From Flavobacteriales bacterium (GTDB lineage: Bacteria; Bacteroidota; Bacteroidia; Flavobacteriales_D; Sanyastnellaceae): 64,000 bases of DNA. The DNA lies in contig JAKMCW010000093.1 of assembly GCA_022428205.1 (NCBI GenBank), positions 1-64,000 on the forward strand, read 5' to 3'. This document shows, one piece after another, positions 56,529 to 64,000 of this stretch. Under the pieces are notes generated by a model. That model saw nothing but the letters and a program-made list of their open reading frames with translations, was not told the origin of the DNA and ran no database searches. A program made the position numbers and the translations under genes. Position 1 is the stretch's first letter, and the number at the start of each line of letters is the position of its first letter.

Positions 56529-58283
56529 TCATTCCACGGTCAGACGCAACGTGGCCCTTTGCGTTGAACTGGAAGCTTCTAGGACATAGATGCCCGAACG
56601 GAGACCGGAGAGTGGATAAGTCACCACGGCTCCTGATTGAATCACCTGGCGATTGACCAGAACCTGCTTGCCTGCCAGGTCGAATAAACGGACCTGAAGA
56701 AGGCCATCCATTCCATTCACCCTCAGGTTGACAGCATCCCGTGCCGGGTTGGGGAATGCCTCGAGTCCAATCAAATCTTGGACCTCCTCAATTCCGATCA
56801 CTGTTCCAACGGTATCGCCATTGCAATCCAAGCACGAGCCATAACAATAGGCCCCGAGTACTTCAGGCAGCCCCGAACGCACGTGGGTGCGGTTGGATTC
56901 ACCAAAAGGATTGGCTTGACCACATCCCTCCGTCGCGAAGTCCCCAACCTCGGCAACCTCGTTGTCAACGGCGCCTCCCGGGTAAGGGTCTCCATTGCAA
57001 TAGCGGTATTCAAAGAAGGCCGACCCTGACACCTCGTAAGTCACCTCGTACACATTGTCACCGTCGGCGTCGCTCATGGCCAAGGCACCTGCCTGCCATT
57101 GTGGCGAAGTGATATTGCCCATCAACCAGACGCCATTTTCGGAGACGGTCTCGTTGGCCATGTCGATTTTAAATGTGATGGGCGCTGGATCGGGGTCAGG
57201 TACACAGGAAGCACTGCACTGATTGTAACAGTACTCCACGGTCACCGCTTCGTCTCCTACCGTAAAAGTGCGGTTGCCATTGCTCGTGCAATCCGCTGGT
57301 GGGTTTTCATTGTCGATGTTGCCATCACCGTCACCCCCCCAATTGTTGCCGTTGATGAACTTGAATTCGTAATCTCCCGGAGCCACATCGATGGTGGCCT
57401 CATATACCATGTCGCCGTCGTCATCGGTTAGGAAGTCCACACCAGGTGTCCATCCTTGAAAGCTTCCTGCCACGCACACGCCGTTCACCGACACTTCAGC
57501 TTGCGTGCTCATGTCGACCCGGAAGGTGACTTGTGAAGGAGAAACGCAGCTTCCACACGTGTTATAACAGTATGCCTGTCCGGTCTCCTCCAGTTGATAG
57601 ATCATGTCGCCTCCAGTCAAGACCATCATCCGGTTGCCATTGTCAGCACACTCTCCTTCTGGATTTTCGTCGAAGCCCCAAGCGTTGCCGTTGACAAACT
57701 TGAACTGCAAGGTGTCGACGGGATCCAATGCCGCTCCATCAATCTGGGTGGTGTACGTATATATCATGTCACCATCGGCGTCATCCATCATTAAGAAGTT
57801 GGTGCCGTCCCAACCGTTGAAGTTGCCGTTCATGTGCACGCCCACGGGATTGATGGCCTCTTCTTGGCTCATGTCAATCTGAAAGGTCACCGTAGTGACA
57901 CCACATCCGGCACAAGCGCCAAAGCAAACGACTGCCAAAACGGTGTCGCCTTCAATTTCCGCAAAACGGTCGGTACTGCCTGGAAAAGCACAGGCTTCAG
58001 GGCACGCTTCATCGACGCCCCATGCATTGCCGTTGAGGAATTTGTACTGAATAGAAGCCAGGGTGTCGGAGACGTCATAGGTCACTTCGTAAACGCCGTC
58101 CATATCATCGTCGCTGAGCATGGTTCCCGCTGGATCCCATCCTTGGAAATTGCCTGCCACGTGGACGCCTTCGCTTGCCACTGTCTCATTGTTCATGTCG
58201 ACGCTAAATGTGACCGCATGGGACTGCGCTTGAGCGGCCCATACCAAGGACAGCACCGCGAGTAAGGTGTATACTTTTTTCAT
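56529..58283 (-). CDS. T9SS-sorted secreted protein with four starch-binding/CBM-like 'VTFxVDM...GVxxxGNFQGW' repeats
   Basis: MKKVYTLLAVLSLVWAAQAQ; repeats VTFSVDMNNETVASEGVHVAGNFQGWDP, VTFQIDMSQEEAINPVGVHMNGNFNGWDG, VTFRVDMSTQAEVSVNGVCVAGSFQGWTP, ITFKIDMANETVSENGVWLMGNITSPQW; C-terminal LEAFPNPARDAVNLRVNG...GIYVLEASSS. Confidence 0.88.
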   Translation of the reverse strand: MKKVYTLLAVLSLVWAAQAQSHAVTFSVDMNNETVASEGVHVAGNFQGWDPAGTMLSDDDMDGVYEVTYDVSDTLASIQYKFLNGNAWGVDEACPEACAFPGSTDRFAEIEGDTVLAVVCFGACAGCGVTTVTFQIDMSQEEAINPVGVHMNGNFNGWDGTNFLMMDDADGDMIYTYTTQIDGAALDPVDTLQFKFVNGNAWGFDENPEGECADNGNRMMVLTGGDMIYQLEETGQAYCYNTCGSCVSPSQVTFRVDMSTQAEVSVNGVCVAGSFQGWTPGVDFLTDDDGDMVYEATIDVAPGDYEFKFINGNNWGGDGDGNIDNENPPADCTSNGNRTFTVGDEAVTVEYCYNQCSASCVPDPDPAPITFKIDMANETVSENGVWLMGNITSPQWQAGALAMSDADGDNVYEVTYEVSGSAFFEYRYCNGDPYPGGAVDNEVAEVGDFATEGCGQANPFGESNRTHVRSGLPEVLGAYCYGSCLDCNGDTVGTVIGIEEVQDLIGLEAFPNPARDAVNLRVNGMDGLLQVRLFDLAGKQVLVNRQVIQSGAVVTYPLSGLRSGIYVLEASSSTQRATLRLTVE

Positions 58284-58416
58284 GTATCGTGTTTGATGTA
58301 CACGACTAAAGTAAGCGTGCACGTCTTTAACCGGTAAATTCTGTTTTGCACATCCTGAGGTGGAATGTGCTTGCGCCCCTTACTTGCTTTACCGCAACCC
58401 GTAAATGTGGTCCGGC

Positions 58417-58881
58417 TTATTCCCCTGTGATGGCCTTGCGCCAATCGTCGTGGACACGCGCAACCTTTCCGGCGGCAGTGTTCCAGCTCACCAAGGTCGT
58501 GGCCGCCCTGAAAGCGAGCATTGTCCTCTCCTGTTTGCCCTCCTTTAGAACAAAGCCCTCGTATTTGATGTGGATGCTTGAGTTGCCCAATCCGGAAGCG
58601 CCCAGGCGGATGATCAACCGGTCCCCCGGTTCTACCGGCTTCAGATAGTCCATCTCATTGTGGGCCACCAAAACCCCATGTTTGCGGAAGTCCCACGGCT
58701 CGGGGACACAAGTCTCGAACCATGCGATGCGCGCGTCCTCCAGGAATGTGAAGTACCGTGCATTGTTTACGTGCCCGAACAAATCCATGTCGCTATAGCG
58801 CATGGGCACCTCATAATCGACGGTCGGCCCCATGGCTTCGAAGGGCAAATCCATGGGAGAAACAGGGGTGGAATCGTTCAT
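58417..58881 (-). CDS. Acyl-CoA thioesterase (hotdog fold, 4-HBT family)
   Basis: YEVPMRYSDMDLFGHVNNARYFTFLEDARIAWFET (D-x-D-xxGHVNN signature). Confidence 0.9.
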   Translation of the reverse strand: MNDSTPVSPMDLPFEAMGPTVDYEVPMRYSDMDLFGHVNNARYFTFLEDARIAWFETCVPEPWDFRKHGVLVAHNEMDYLKPVEPGDRLIIRLGASGLGNSSIHIKYEGFVLKEGKQERTMLAFRAATTLVSWNTAAGKVARVHDDWRKAITGE

Positions 58882-59033
58882 TTGGCGTTCTGGGTGAAGA
58901 ACCGCAAAGGTCAACCCCAGCACAGACCCCGCATCATTGCTGGATTTCCGGGTTTTTCCAATTCTAACGGTACTTTATTCACAAACTGAATAAAAACGTT
59001 CTGAATCCCCCGTCAAACGCGGGATTTCGCATA

Positions 59034-59041
59034 TACATTTG
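59034..59041 (+). promoter_or_regulatory. Bacteroidota -7 element upstream of hup
   Basis: TACATTTG matches TAnnTTTG, 27 bp upstream of the HU start codon. Confidence 0.5.
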
Positions 59042-59068
59042 AAAGGTTCACAACCTAAAAACAAAACC

Positions 59069-59341
59069 ATGAACAAATCCGAACTCCGTGATGCCATGGC
59101 CGAAGGCGCAGGCATCAGCAAGGCCGACGCAGGTCGCGCACTCGACGCATTCATCGACGCTACCTCCAATGCCCTCAAGGGTGGAGAGCGTGTAGCCCTC
59201 GTTGGCTTCGGTTCTTTCTCCGTCACCCACCGGGAGGCGCGCAAAGGCCGCAATCCACAAACTGGTAAGGAAATCACCATCGCAGCTAAGAACGTGGTGA
59301 AGTTCAAGCCAGGTGCTGAGTTGAACGACAAGGTCAAGTAA
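59069..59341 (+). CDS. hup: HU family DNA-binding protein
   Basis: [82 protein letters not shown]. Confidence 0.97.
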   Translation: MNKSELRDAMAEGAGISKADAGRALDAFIDATSNALKGGERVALVGFGSFSVTHREARKGRNPQTGKEITIAAKNVVKFKPGAELNDKVK

Positions 59342-59369
59342 GACCCGTTTACGGCACCAGCCGAAATTC

Positions 59370-59403
59370 CCCCGGCTTGCCTTCGTGGCAAGCCGGGGTT
59401 TTT
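59370..59403 (+). terminator. Strong intrinsic terminator after hup
   Basis: Perfect 12-bp stem CCCCGGCTTGCC-TTCGT-GGCAAGCCGGGG followed by TTTTT. Confidence 0.88.
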
Positions 59404-59414
59404 CTTTGTCCCCA

Positions 59415-60101
59415 ATGCAAGACGACCGCTACGCTCTACTCTCCTCCTTCCTCACGGATGCGAGGCGTGCACGCTTTGAATCTGTGCTGGACGCACGGAT
59501 GCAATGGGTCACGGTTGTCACTGAGGACCTTTTTGACCCCCACAACATCTCGGCCGTTCTGCGCAGCTGTGACTGTTTTGGGATCCAAACTGCGCACATC
59601 ATCGAGGCCAACAACCCCTACCGCACATCACCTGGGGTATCCAAAGGAGCGTACAAATGGCTGGACATTCGCAGGCACACCGATACTGTGCACGGTCTGC
59701 AGAAACTGAAAGATGCGGGGTACGCGGTGTGCTGTACCACCCCTCACACAAACGACACCACGCCTGAAGCCTTGCCATTGGATCGGCCTGTGGCCTTGGT
59801 CTTTGGCTCCGAAGGGCCCGGTATTTCGGATGCGGCCAAATCCATGGCGGATCATTTTGTGCGCATCCCGATGTACGGTTTCACGGAGAGCTTCAACATC
59901 TCCGTTGCTGCAGCGCTGACCCTACAAACGGTCACGGAGCGCGTGCGTCAAAACTCCGACATCAAATGGGCCATTCCAGACTCAGAACGCTTGCGCATTC
60001 TTGGAGATTGGGCAGAACGGACCGTAAAAGACGCCCCTGGCCTGCTTGCACGGATGCGCAGTGGCGAAGGGCCGACGGCCACTGACTCATCTGAGCGATA
60101 G
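59415..60101 (+). CDS. trmH: TrmH/SpoU family RNA 2'-O-methyltransferase
   Basis: VVTEDLFDPHNISAVLRSCDCFGIQTAHIIE; PVALVFGSEGPGISDAAKSMADHFVRIPMYGFTESFNISVAAALTL. Confidence 0.92.
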   Translation: MQDDRYALLSSFLTDARRARFESVLDARMQWVTVVTEDLFDPHNISAVLRSCDCFGIQTAHIIEANNPYRTSPGVSKGAYKWLDIRRHTDTVHGLQKLKDAGYAVCCTTPHTNDTTPEALPLDRPVALVFGSEGPGISDAAKSMADHFVRIPMYGFTESFNISVAAALTLQTVTERVRQNSDIKWAIPDSERLRILGDWAERTVKDAPGLLARMRSGEGPTATDSSER

Positions 60102-60110
60102 GCCCTCTTC

Positions 60111-61439
60111 ATGATGACCCCGCTCAAGACCGGTTATTCCGACATCCTAAGGCTCGCCATTCCGGTCTCCGCGGGCACGTTCATGCAGTTTCTCGTCGTC
60201 CTGACGGACAACTACTTCCTGAGCCAAACCTCAGATGCCGCGCTGAACGGTGCCGGTAACGCGGGATTGCTCTACATCACCTTGGCCATGGTGGGCCAAG
60301 GTTTCTCCAGCACTGGACAGATTCTGATCGCGCGCAGAGTGGGTGAAGGGCGCGGCCACGAAGCCATAAACATCCTCCGTTCAGGACTCGCCGTCATGCT
60401 CTGCGTGAGCATTCTACTCGTGGCCTTGGTCCTCATCGCCTTGTACAGCGGATTCTCCGGGGTGTTCAAAGACACTGAGACCGGATACATCTTTGAATCG
60501 TTCATGTCCATCCGGATGTGGGGCTTTCTGCCCTCCTTCATGAGCATGATGCTTGTCGCCTATTTCATGGGGACGGCCCGCTCCAAGATTCTGATGTGGG
60601 CCATGATTGTCACGGGTACCGTCAACATCATCGGCGATGCGGGTCTCATCTCCGGCCGGTGGGGCTTGCCCGCACTCGGAGCCGACGGTGCGGCCTGGGC
60701 TTCGTTGCTTGCGGAAACCTTTGGGATGGCCGTGTTGGTGGGCAATGTGCTCTGGCGACACGGTGCTGAATTGTGGGCCTCAGCTTGGATGAAGGTGGAA
60801 GCCTTTCGCCGTTGGGTTCGGCTCGCCACGCCCATGGTCCTGCAATTGACGATCACCCTCGGCACGTGGAGCATGTTTTTCTTTTTCGTAGAACAAGTGG
60901 GCGTCATGGAGCTGAAAGTGAGCCACATCGCCCGCAACTTTTTCATGCTCGCTTTTGTGGTGTCACAAGGCATTCAGCAGACCACGCGGACGTTCATCAG
61001 CGGACTGCTCGGCGAGGGCCGAGGCCATGCCTTGGCCCCTGTCATAAAGCGGCTCCTCGTGGTCAATGCCAGCGGCATATTGCTGGTCTCTCACGGAGGG
61101 ATTCTGTACCCCACCCTGATCGCCAGCCCCTTCTTTGACGCACCGGAAGGATTGTACGCCGCTGTCCGGACGCTGCCGGTCATCTTCACCGCCATGATGA
61201 TGTACAGCTTCAGCAGTGTGCTGCTCAGCACGGTGCAAGGCAGCGGGAACACGTCAGCGGCCCTTGTGATTGAGTTGACCGCGCTCGTAGCGTATACCAC
61301 TGTCAGCATCCTGCTGACCTTGGTCTACCCGCAACCCGTCTGGCTCATTTGGCGGGTCGAATGGATCTACTTCAGCCTCATGGGATTGGGGTGCTTGGTT
61401 TTCTTGAAGCGCTGGGACTGGCGTTCCAAAGCGGTTTGA
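60111..61439 (+). CDS. MATE family efflux transporter
   Basis: DILRLAIPVSAGTFMQFLVVLTDNYFLSQTSDAALNGAGNAGLLYITLAMVGQGFSSTGQILIARRVGEGRGHEA; 12-TM-like hydrophobic profile. Confidence 0.88.
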   Translation: MMTPLKTGYSDILRLAIPVSAGTFMQFLVVLTDNYFLSQTSDAALNGAGNAGLLYITLAMVGQGFSSTGQILIARRVGEGRGHEAINILRSGLAVMLCVSILLVALVLIALYSGFSGVFKDTETGYIFESFMSIRMWGFLPSFMSMMLVAYFMGTARSKILMWAMIVTGTVNIIGDAGLISGRWGLPALGADGAAWASLLAETFGMAVLVGNVLWRHGAELWASAWMKVEAFRRWVRLATPMVLQLTITLGTWSMFFFFVEQVGVMELKVSHIARNFFMLAFVVSQGIQQTTRTFISGLLGEGRGHALAPVIKRLLVVNASGILLVSHGGILYPTLIASPFFDAPEGLYAAVRTLPVIFTAMMMYSFSSVLLSTVQGSGNTSAALVIELTALVAYTTVSILLTLVYPQPVWLIWRVEWIYFSLMGLGCLVFLKRWDWRSKAV

Positions 61440-61479
61440 CGCCTCCAACCACTGCTGCGGTCTACTACCTTTGTGCCGC

Positions 61480-62454
61480 GTGACACCGACTCCATCTCCT
61501 TCCCTTCGCGTGGCCTTTTTTGGTACGCCGGATTTCGCAGAAGCGAGCCTGCGCGCCCTGCATGCAAGTGCGCACGAAGTGGTGGGGGTTGTGACGGCCC
61601 CAGACAAACCTGCTGGACGCGGTCAGCGCATGTCGGTTTCTGCAGTCAAAACCGCTGCTGAAGCGCTGGGATTGCCTGTGGCTCAGCCCGAACGCCTCCG
61701 GGCGCAGGATTTCCTGACACTGCTCGACACATGGAAAGCGGATGTCTACGCCGTTGTGGCCTTTCGCATGCTCCCTGAAATGGTGTGGGACCGTCCCCGA
61801 CTTGGCACCATCAATGTCCACGGCAGCCTGCTTCCTGATTTCCGCGGTGCTGCGCCCATACAGCATGCCGTGGCCTCTGGAGCAGAACGCACCGGTGTGA
61901 CGTCGTTCTTCATCACAAGGGACATCGATACAGGCGCTGTGCTGCTCCAACGGGGTTGCCCGATCCAAGACGGTGACACTGCGGGCACCCTCTACGCGAA
62001 ACTCATGCATGAAGGTGCTGGACTGCTGGTAGATACACTCAGCGCCCTTGCCCAAGGTGACATCACAGGGATACCCCAGGACCAATTGGCCACGGGCGAT
62101 GAGCGAGACGCCCCAAAGCTCTTCAAGCAAGATGGCCGGATCGATTGGCGTCACCCGGGTCCGCGCGTGGTGGATTTCATCCGTGGCATGACCCCATTTC
62201 CCGGGGCATGGACCACGCTCAACGGCGCCACATTCAAGGTGCACGAAGCCCTGAACGCTGCGGCCCCATTAGACATGGCGCCACTGGCACCTGGGCAATG
62301 TCATACCGACAGCGGTACGTGGTGGGTAGGAACGGCCAGCACCCCCATACAATTGGTGCGCGCTCAGCTTGCCGGCAAACCGGCCATGCCCGCAGAAGAC
62401 ATCCTGCGTGGATACCGCTACCCCACTTCAGAGCTCGGCAGCCAAGGCGCCTAA
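61480..62454 (+). CDS. fmt: Methionyl-tRNA formyltransferase
   Basis: LRVAFFGTPDFAEASLRALHAS; VVGVVTAPDKPAGRGQRMSVSAVKTAAEALGLPVAQPERLR; GTINVHGSLLPDFRGAAPIQHAVASGAERTGVTSFFI; GTG start at 61480. Confidence 0.96.
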   Translation: MTPTPSPSLRVAFFGTPDFAEASLRALHASAHEVVGVVTAPDKPAGRGQRMSVSAVKTAAEALGLPVAQPERLRAQDFLTLLDTWKADVYAVVAFRMLPEMVWDRPRLGTINVHGSLLPDFRGAAPIQHAVASGAERTGVTSFFITRDIDTGAVLLQRGCPIQDGDTAGTLYAKLMHEGAGLLVDTLSALAQGDITGIPQDQLATGDERDAPKLFKQDGRIDWRHPGPRVVDFIRGMTPFPGAWTTLNGATFKVHEALNAAAPLDMAPLAPGQCHTDSGTWWVGTASTPIQLVRAQLAGKPAMPAEDILRGYRYPTSELGSQGA

Positions 62455-62458
62455 ATCC

Positions 62459-64000
62459 TCAACTGTAGGCCTCCAACAGGAGGTCCAAAATGCGCGTGGC
62501 TGATTGAACCACCGGCGTACCCGGACCGAAAATGGCGGTCACCCCGGATTCGAACAAAGCCGGATAATCCTCTCGCGGGATGACGCCCCCGACCACCACG
62601 AGCATGTCTTCTCTCCCGGCTTCGGCCAGGGCCGAAACCAAGGCCGGCACCAACGCCAGGTGACCCGCTGCCAAGGTGGAAACACCCACAACATGGACGT
62701 CACTTTCCACGGCCTGGCGCGCAACTTCTTCGGGCGTCTGAAACAGAGAACCCAAATCAACATCGAAACCGAGGTCTGCAAATGCGCTCGCAATCACCTT
62801 GGCACCACGGTCGTGTCCATCCTGCCCCATCTTGGCGACGAGGATGCGCGGTTGACGGCCTGCAAGGCCAGAAAATCGGGTGGCTTTTTCCACGGCTTGT
62901 TTGAATTCTTCACGGGCACCGAGGTGCTTCCTGAAAATACCACGAACGGGCCGATTGACCGGCACATGGCGTCCGTAAACGCGCTCCAACGCCTCGGAAA
63001 TCTCCCCCAATGTGCACCGCTTTCGGGCGGCATCCACAGCCAAGGCCAGCAAATTCTCACCGCCCTGAGCCCCGGCTTCCAGGGCCGCAAGCGCTCCTTC
63101 AACATCAGCTGCATTGCGGGCTGAACGCAAGGTTTTGAGGCGTTCCCGTTGACCGTCCAATACCGCATGGTGGTCCACTTTGAGCACTTCCATCCCTTCA
63201 GGGGCTTTGCCAGCAAACAAATTCAGCCCGATGATTTTGTCCCCACCAGCATCGATGCGGGACTGTTTTTCTGCCGCCGCCGTTTCTATGCCCCGCATGG
63301 GTAAGCCCTGTTCGATGGCGCTGGGCATCCCCCCTGCCGCCTGCATCTCACGGATGATGGCGTCTGCCGCTTCGACCAGTTCGGCCGTTCGACGCGCCAC
63401 TGTAGCGTCACCACCAAGGGGGTCCACCCAGCGCGTAGTGCCCGCCTCATTCTGCAAGATCAACTGGGTGTTGCGCGCCACCTTGGCCGTGTCGTCAGTG
63501 GGCAGTGCAATGGCCTCGTCCAACGAATTGGTGTGCAGACTTTGGGTACCGCCCCACACTGCTGCCAAGGCTTCGATGGCCGTCCGCCCCACATTGTTGA
63601 GCGGATCCTGTTCGGTCAAGGTCCATCCACTGGTCTGGCAATGGGTCCTCAGCATCGAGGACCTTGGGTTGGAGGGTTGGAATGTTGCCATCCACCGCGC
63701 CCAGAGCAAACGTCCTGCCCTCAGCTTGGCCACCTCAGAAATGAGGTCCATGCCGATGCCCCAGAAAAAGCTCAAACGGGGTGCGAAATCGTCGACACTG
63801 AGTCCCGCCTCAACACCGGCTTTGACATAAGCAAGGCCATTGGAAATGGTATAGGCCAGTTCTAATTCAGGGGTCGCTCCAGCCTCTTGCATGTGGTAGC
63901 CGGAGATGCTGATGGAATTGAATTTCGGCATGTGTTCCGCCGTGTAGGCGAAAATGTCACTGATGATCCGCATGCTTGGTGCAGGTGGATAGATGAACGT
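62459..64000 (-). CDS. scpA: Methylmalonyl-CoA mutase large subunit, N-terminus beyond window edge
   Basis: [78 protein letters not shown]-terminal B12 domain [43 protein letters not shown]. The frame is open through 64000. Confidence 0.95.
   Translation of the reverse strand, partial: TFIYPPAPSMRIISDIFAYTAEHMPKFNSISISGYHMQEAGATPELELAYTISNGLAYVKAGVEAGLSVDDFAPRLSFFWGIGMDLISEVAKLRAGRLLWARWMATFQPSNPRSSMLRTHCQTSGWTLTEQDPLNNVGRTAIEALAAVWGGTQSLHTNSLDEAIALPTDDTAKVARNTQLILQNEAGTTRWVDPLGGDATVARRTAELVEAADAIIREMQAAGGMPSAIEQGLPMRGIETAAAEKQSRIDAGGDKIIGLNLFAGKAPEGMEVLKVDHHAVLDGQRERLKTLRSARNAADVEGALAALEAGAQGGENLLALAVDAARKRCTLGEISEALERVYGRHVPVNRPVRGIFRKHLGAREEFKQAVEKATRFSGLAGRQPRILVAKMGQDGHDRGAKVIASAFADLGFDVDLGSLFQTPEEVARQAVESDVHVVGVSTLAAGHLALVPALVSALAEAGREDMLVVVGGVIPREDYPALFESGVTAIFGPGTPVVQSATRILDLLLEAYS

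Overview
The window is about 57-60% GC by eye and comes from a Bacteroidota chromosome, probably Flavobacteriales-like. Supporting signs are SusC/SusD, a PorT-like protein, T9SS C-terminal sorting domains, TAnnTTTG promoter motifs and a DnaQ-DnaE fusion. It is dense with housekeeping genes (trxA, dnaE, folE, rpsP-rimM, phoH, gap, pfkA, rho, prmA, tpiA, recQ, rlmI-like, pdxH, hup, trmH-like, MATE, fmt, partial methylmalonyl-CoA mutase). Two accessory blocks stand out. (1) A starch/maltodextrin locus at about 13.1-32.5 kb: GH65 phosphorylase, beta-phosphoglucomutase, BadF-type kinase, gap and pfkA on the minus strand, divergent from a NUDIX/NrtR-like regulator, GH13, SusC, SusD, two small secreted proteins, a second GH13 and a sugar dehydrogenase. 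(2) A four-gene minus-strand array of T9SS cargo proteins at about 46.9-58.3 kb, carrying 21 copies of a Cys-rich GCTDxxACNYDxxATxDDGSC module, a shared ~200-aa domain I do not recognise, FAS1 and SprB-like repeats, and a four-copy 'NFQGW' domain protein. Other notable items: a cysteine dioxygenase-methyltransferase fusion next to pdxH; an in-frame amber codon splitting a CsgG-like/FSMP-domain gene; an inverted repeat overlapping a promoter motif in the pfkA/NUDIX divergent region; a Rho factor with a long disordered RGD/RKD-rich insert; and an S16 with an EEAPA repeat tail. I saw no rRNA, CRISPR array, transposase or phage genes. All assignments come from reading motifs; no database search was run.
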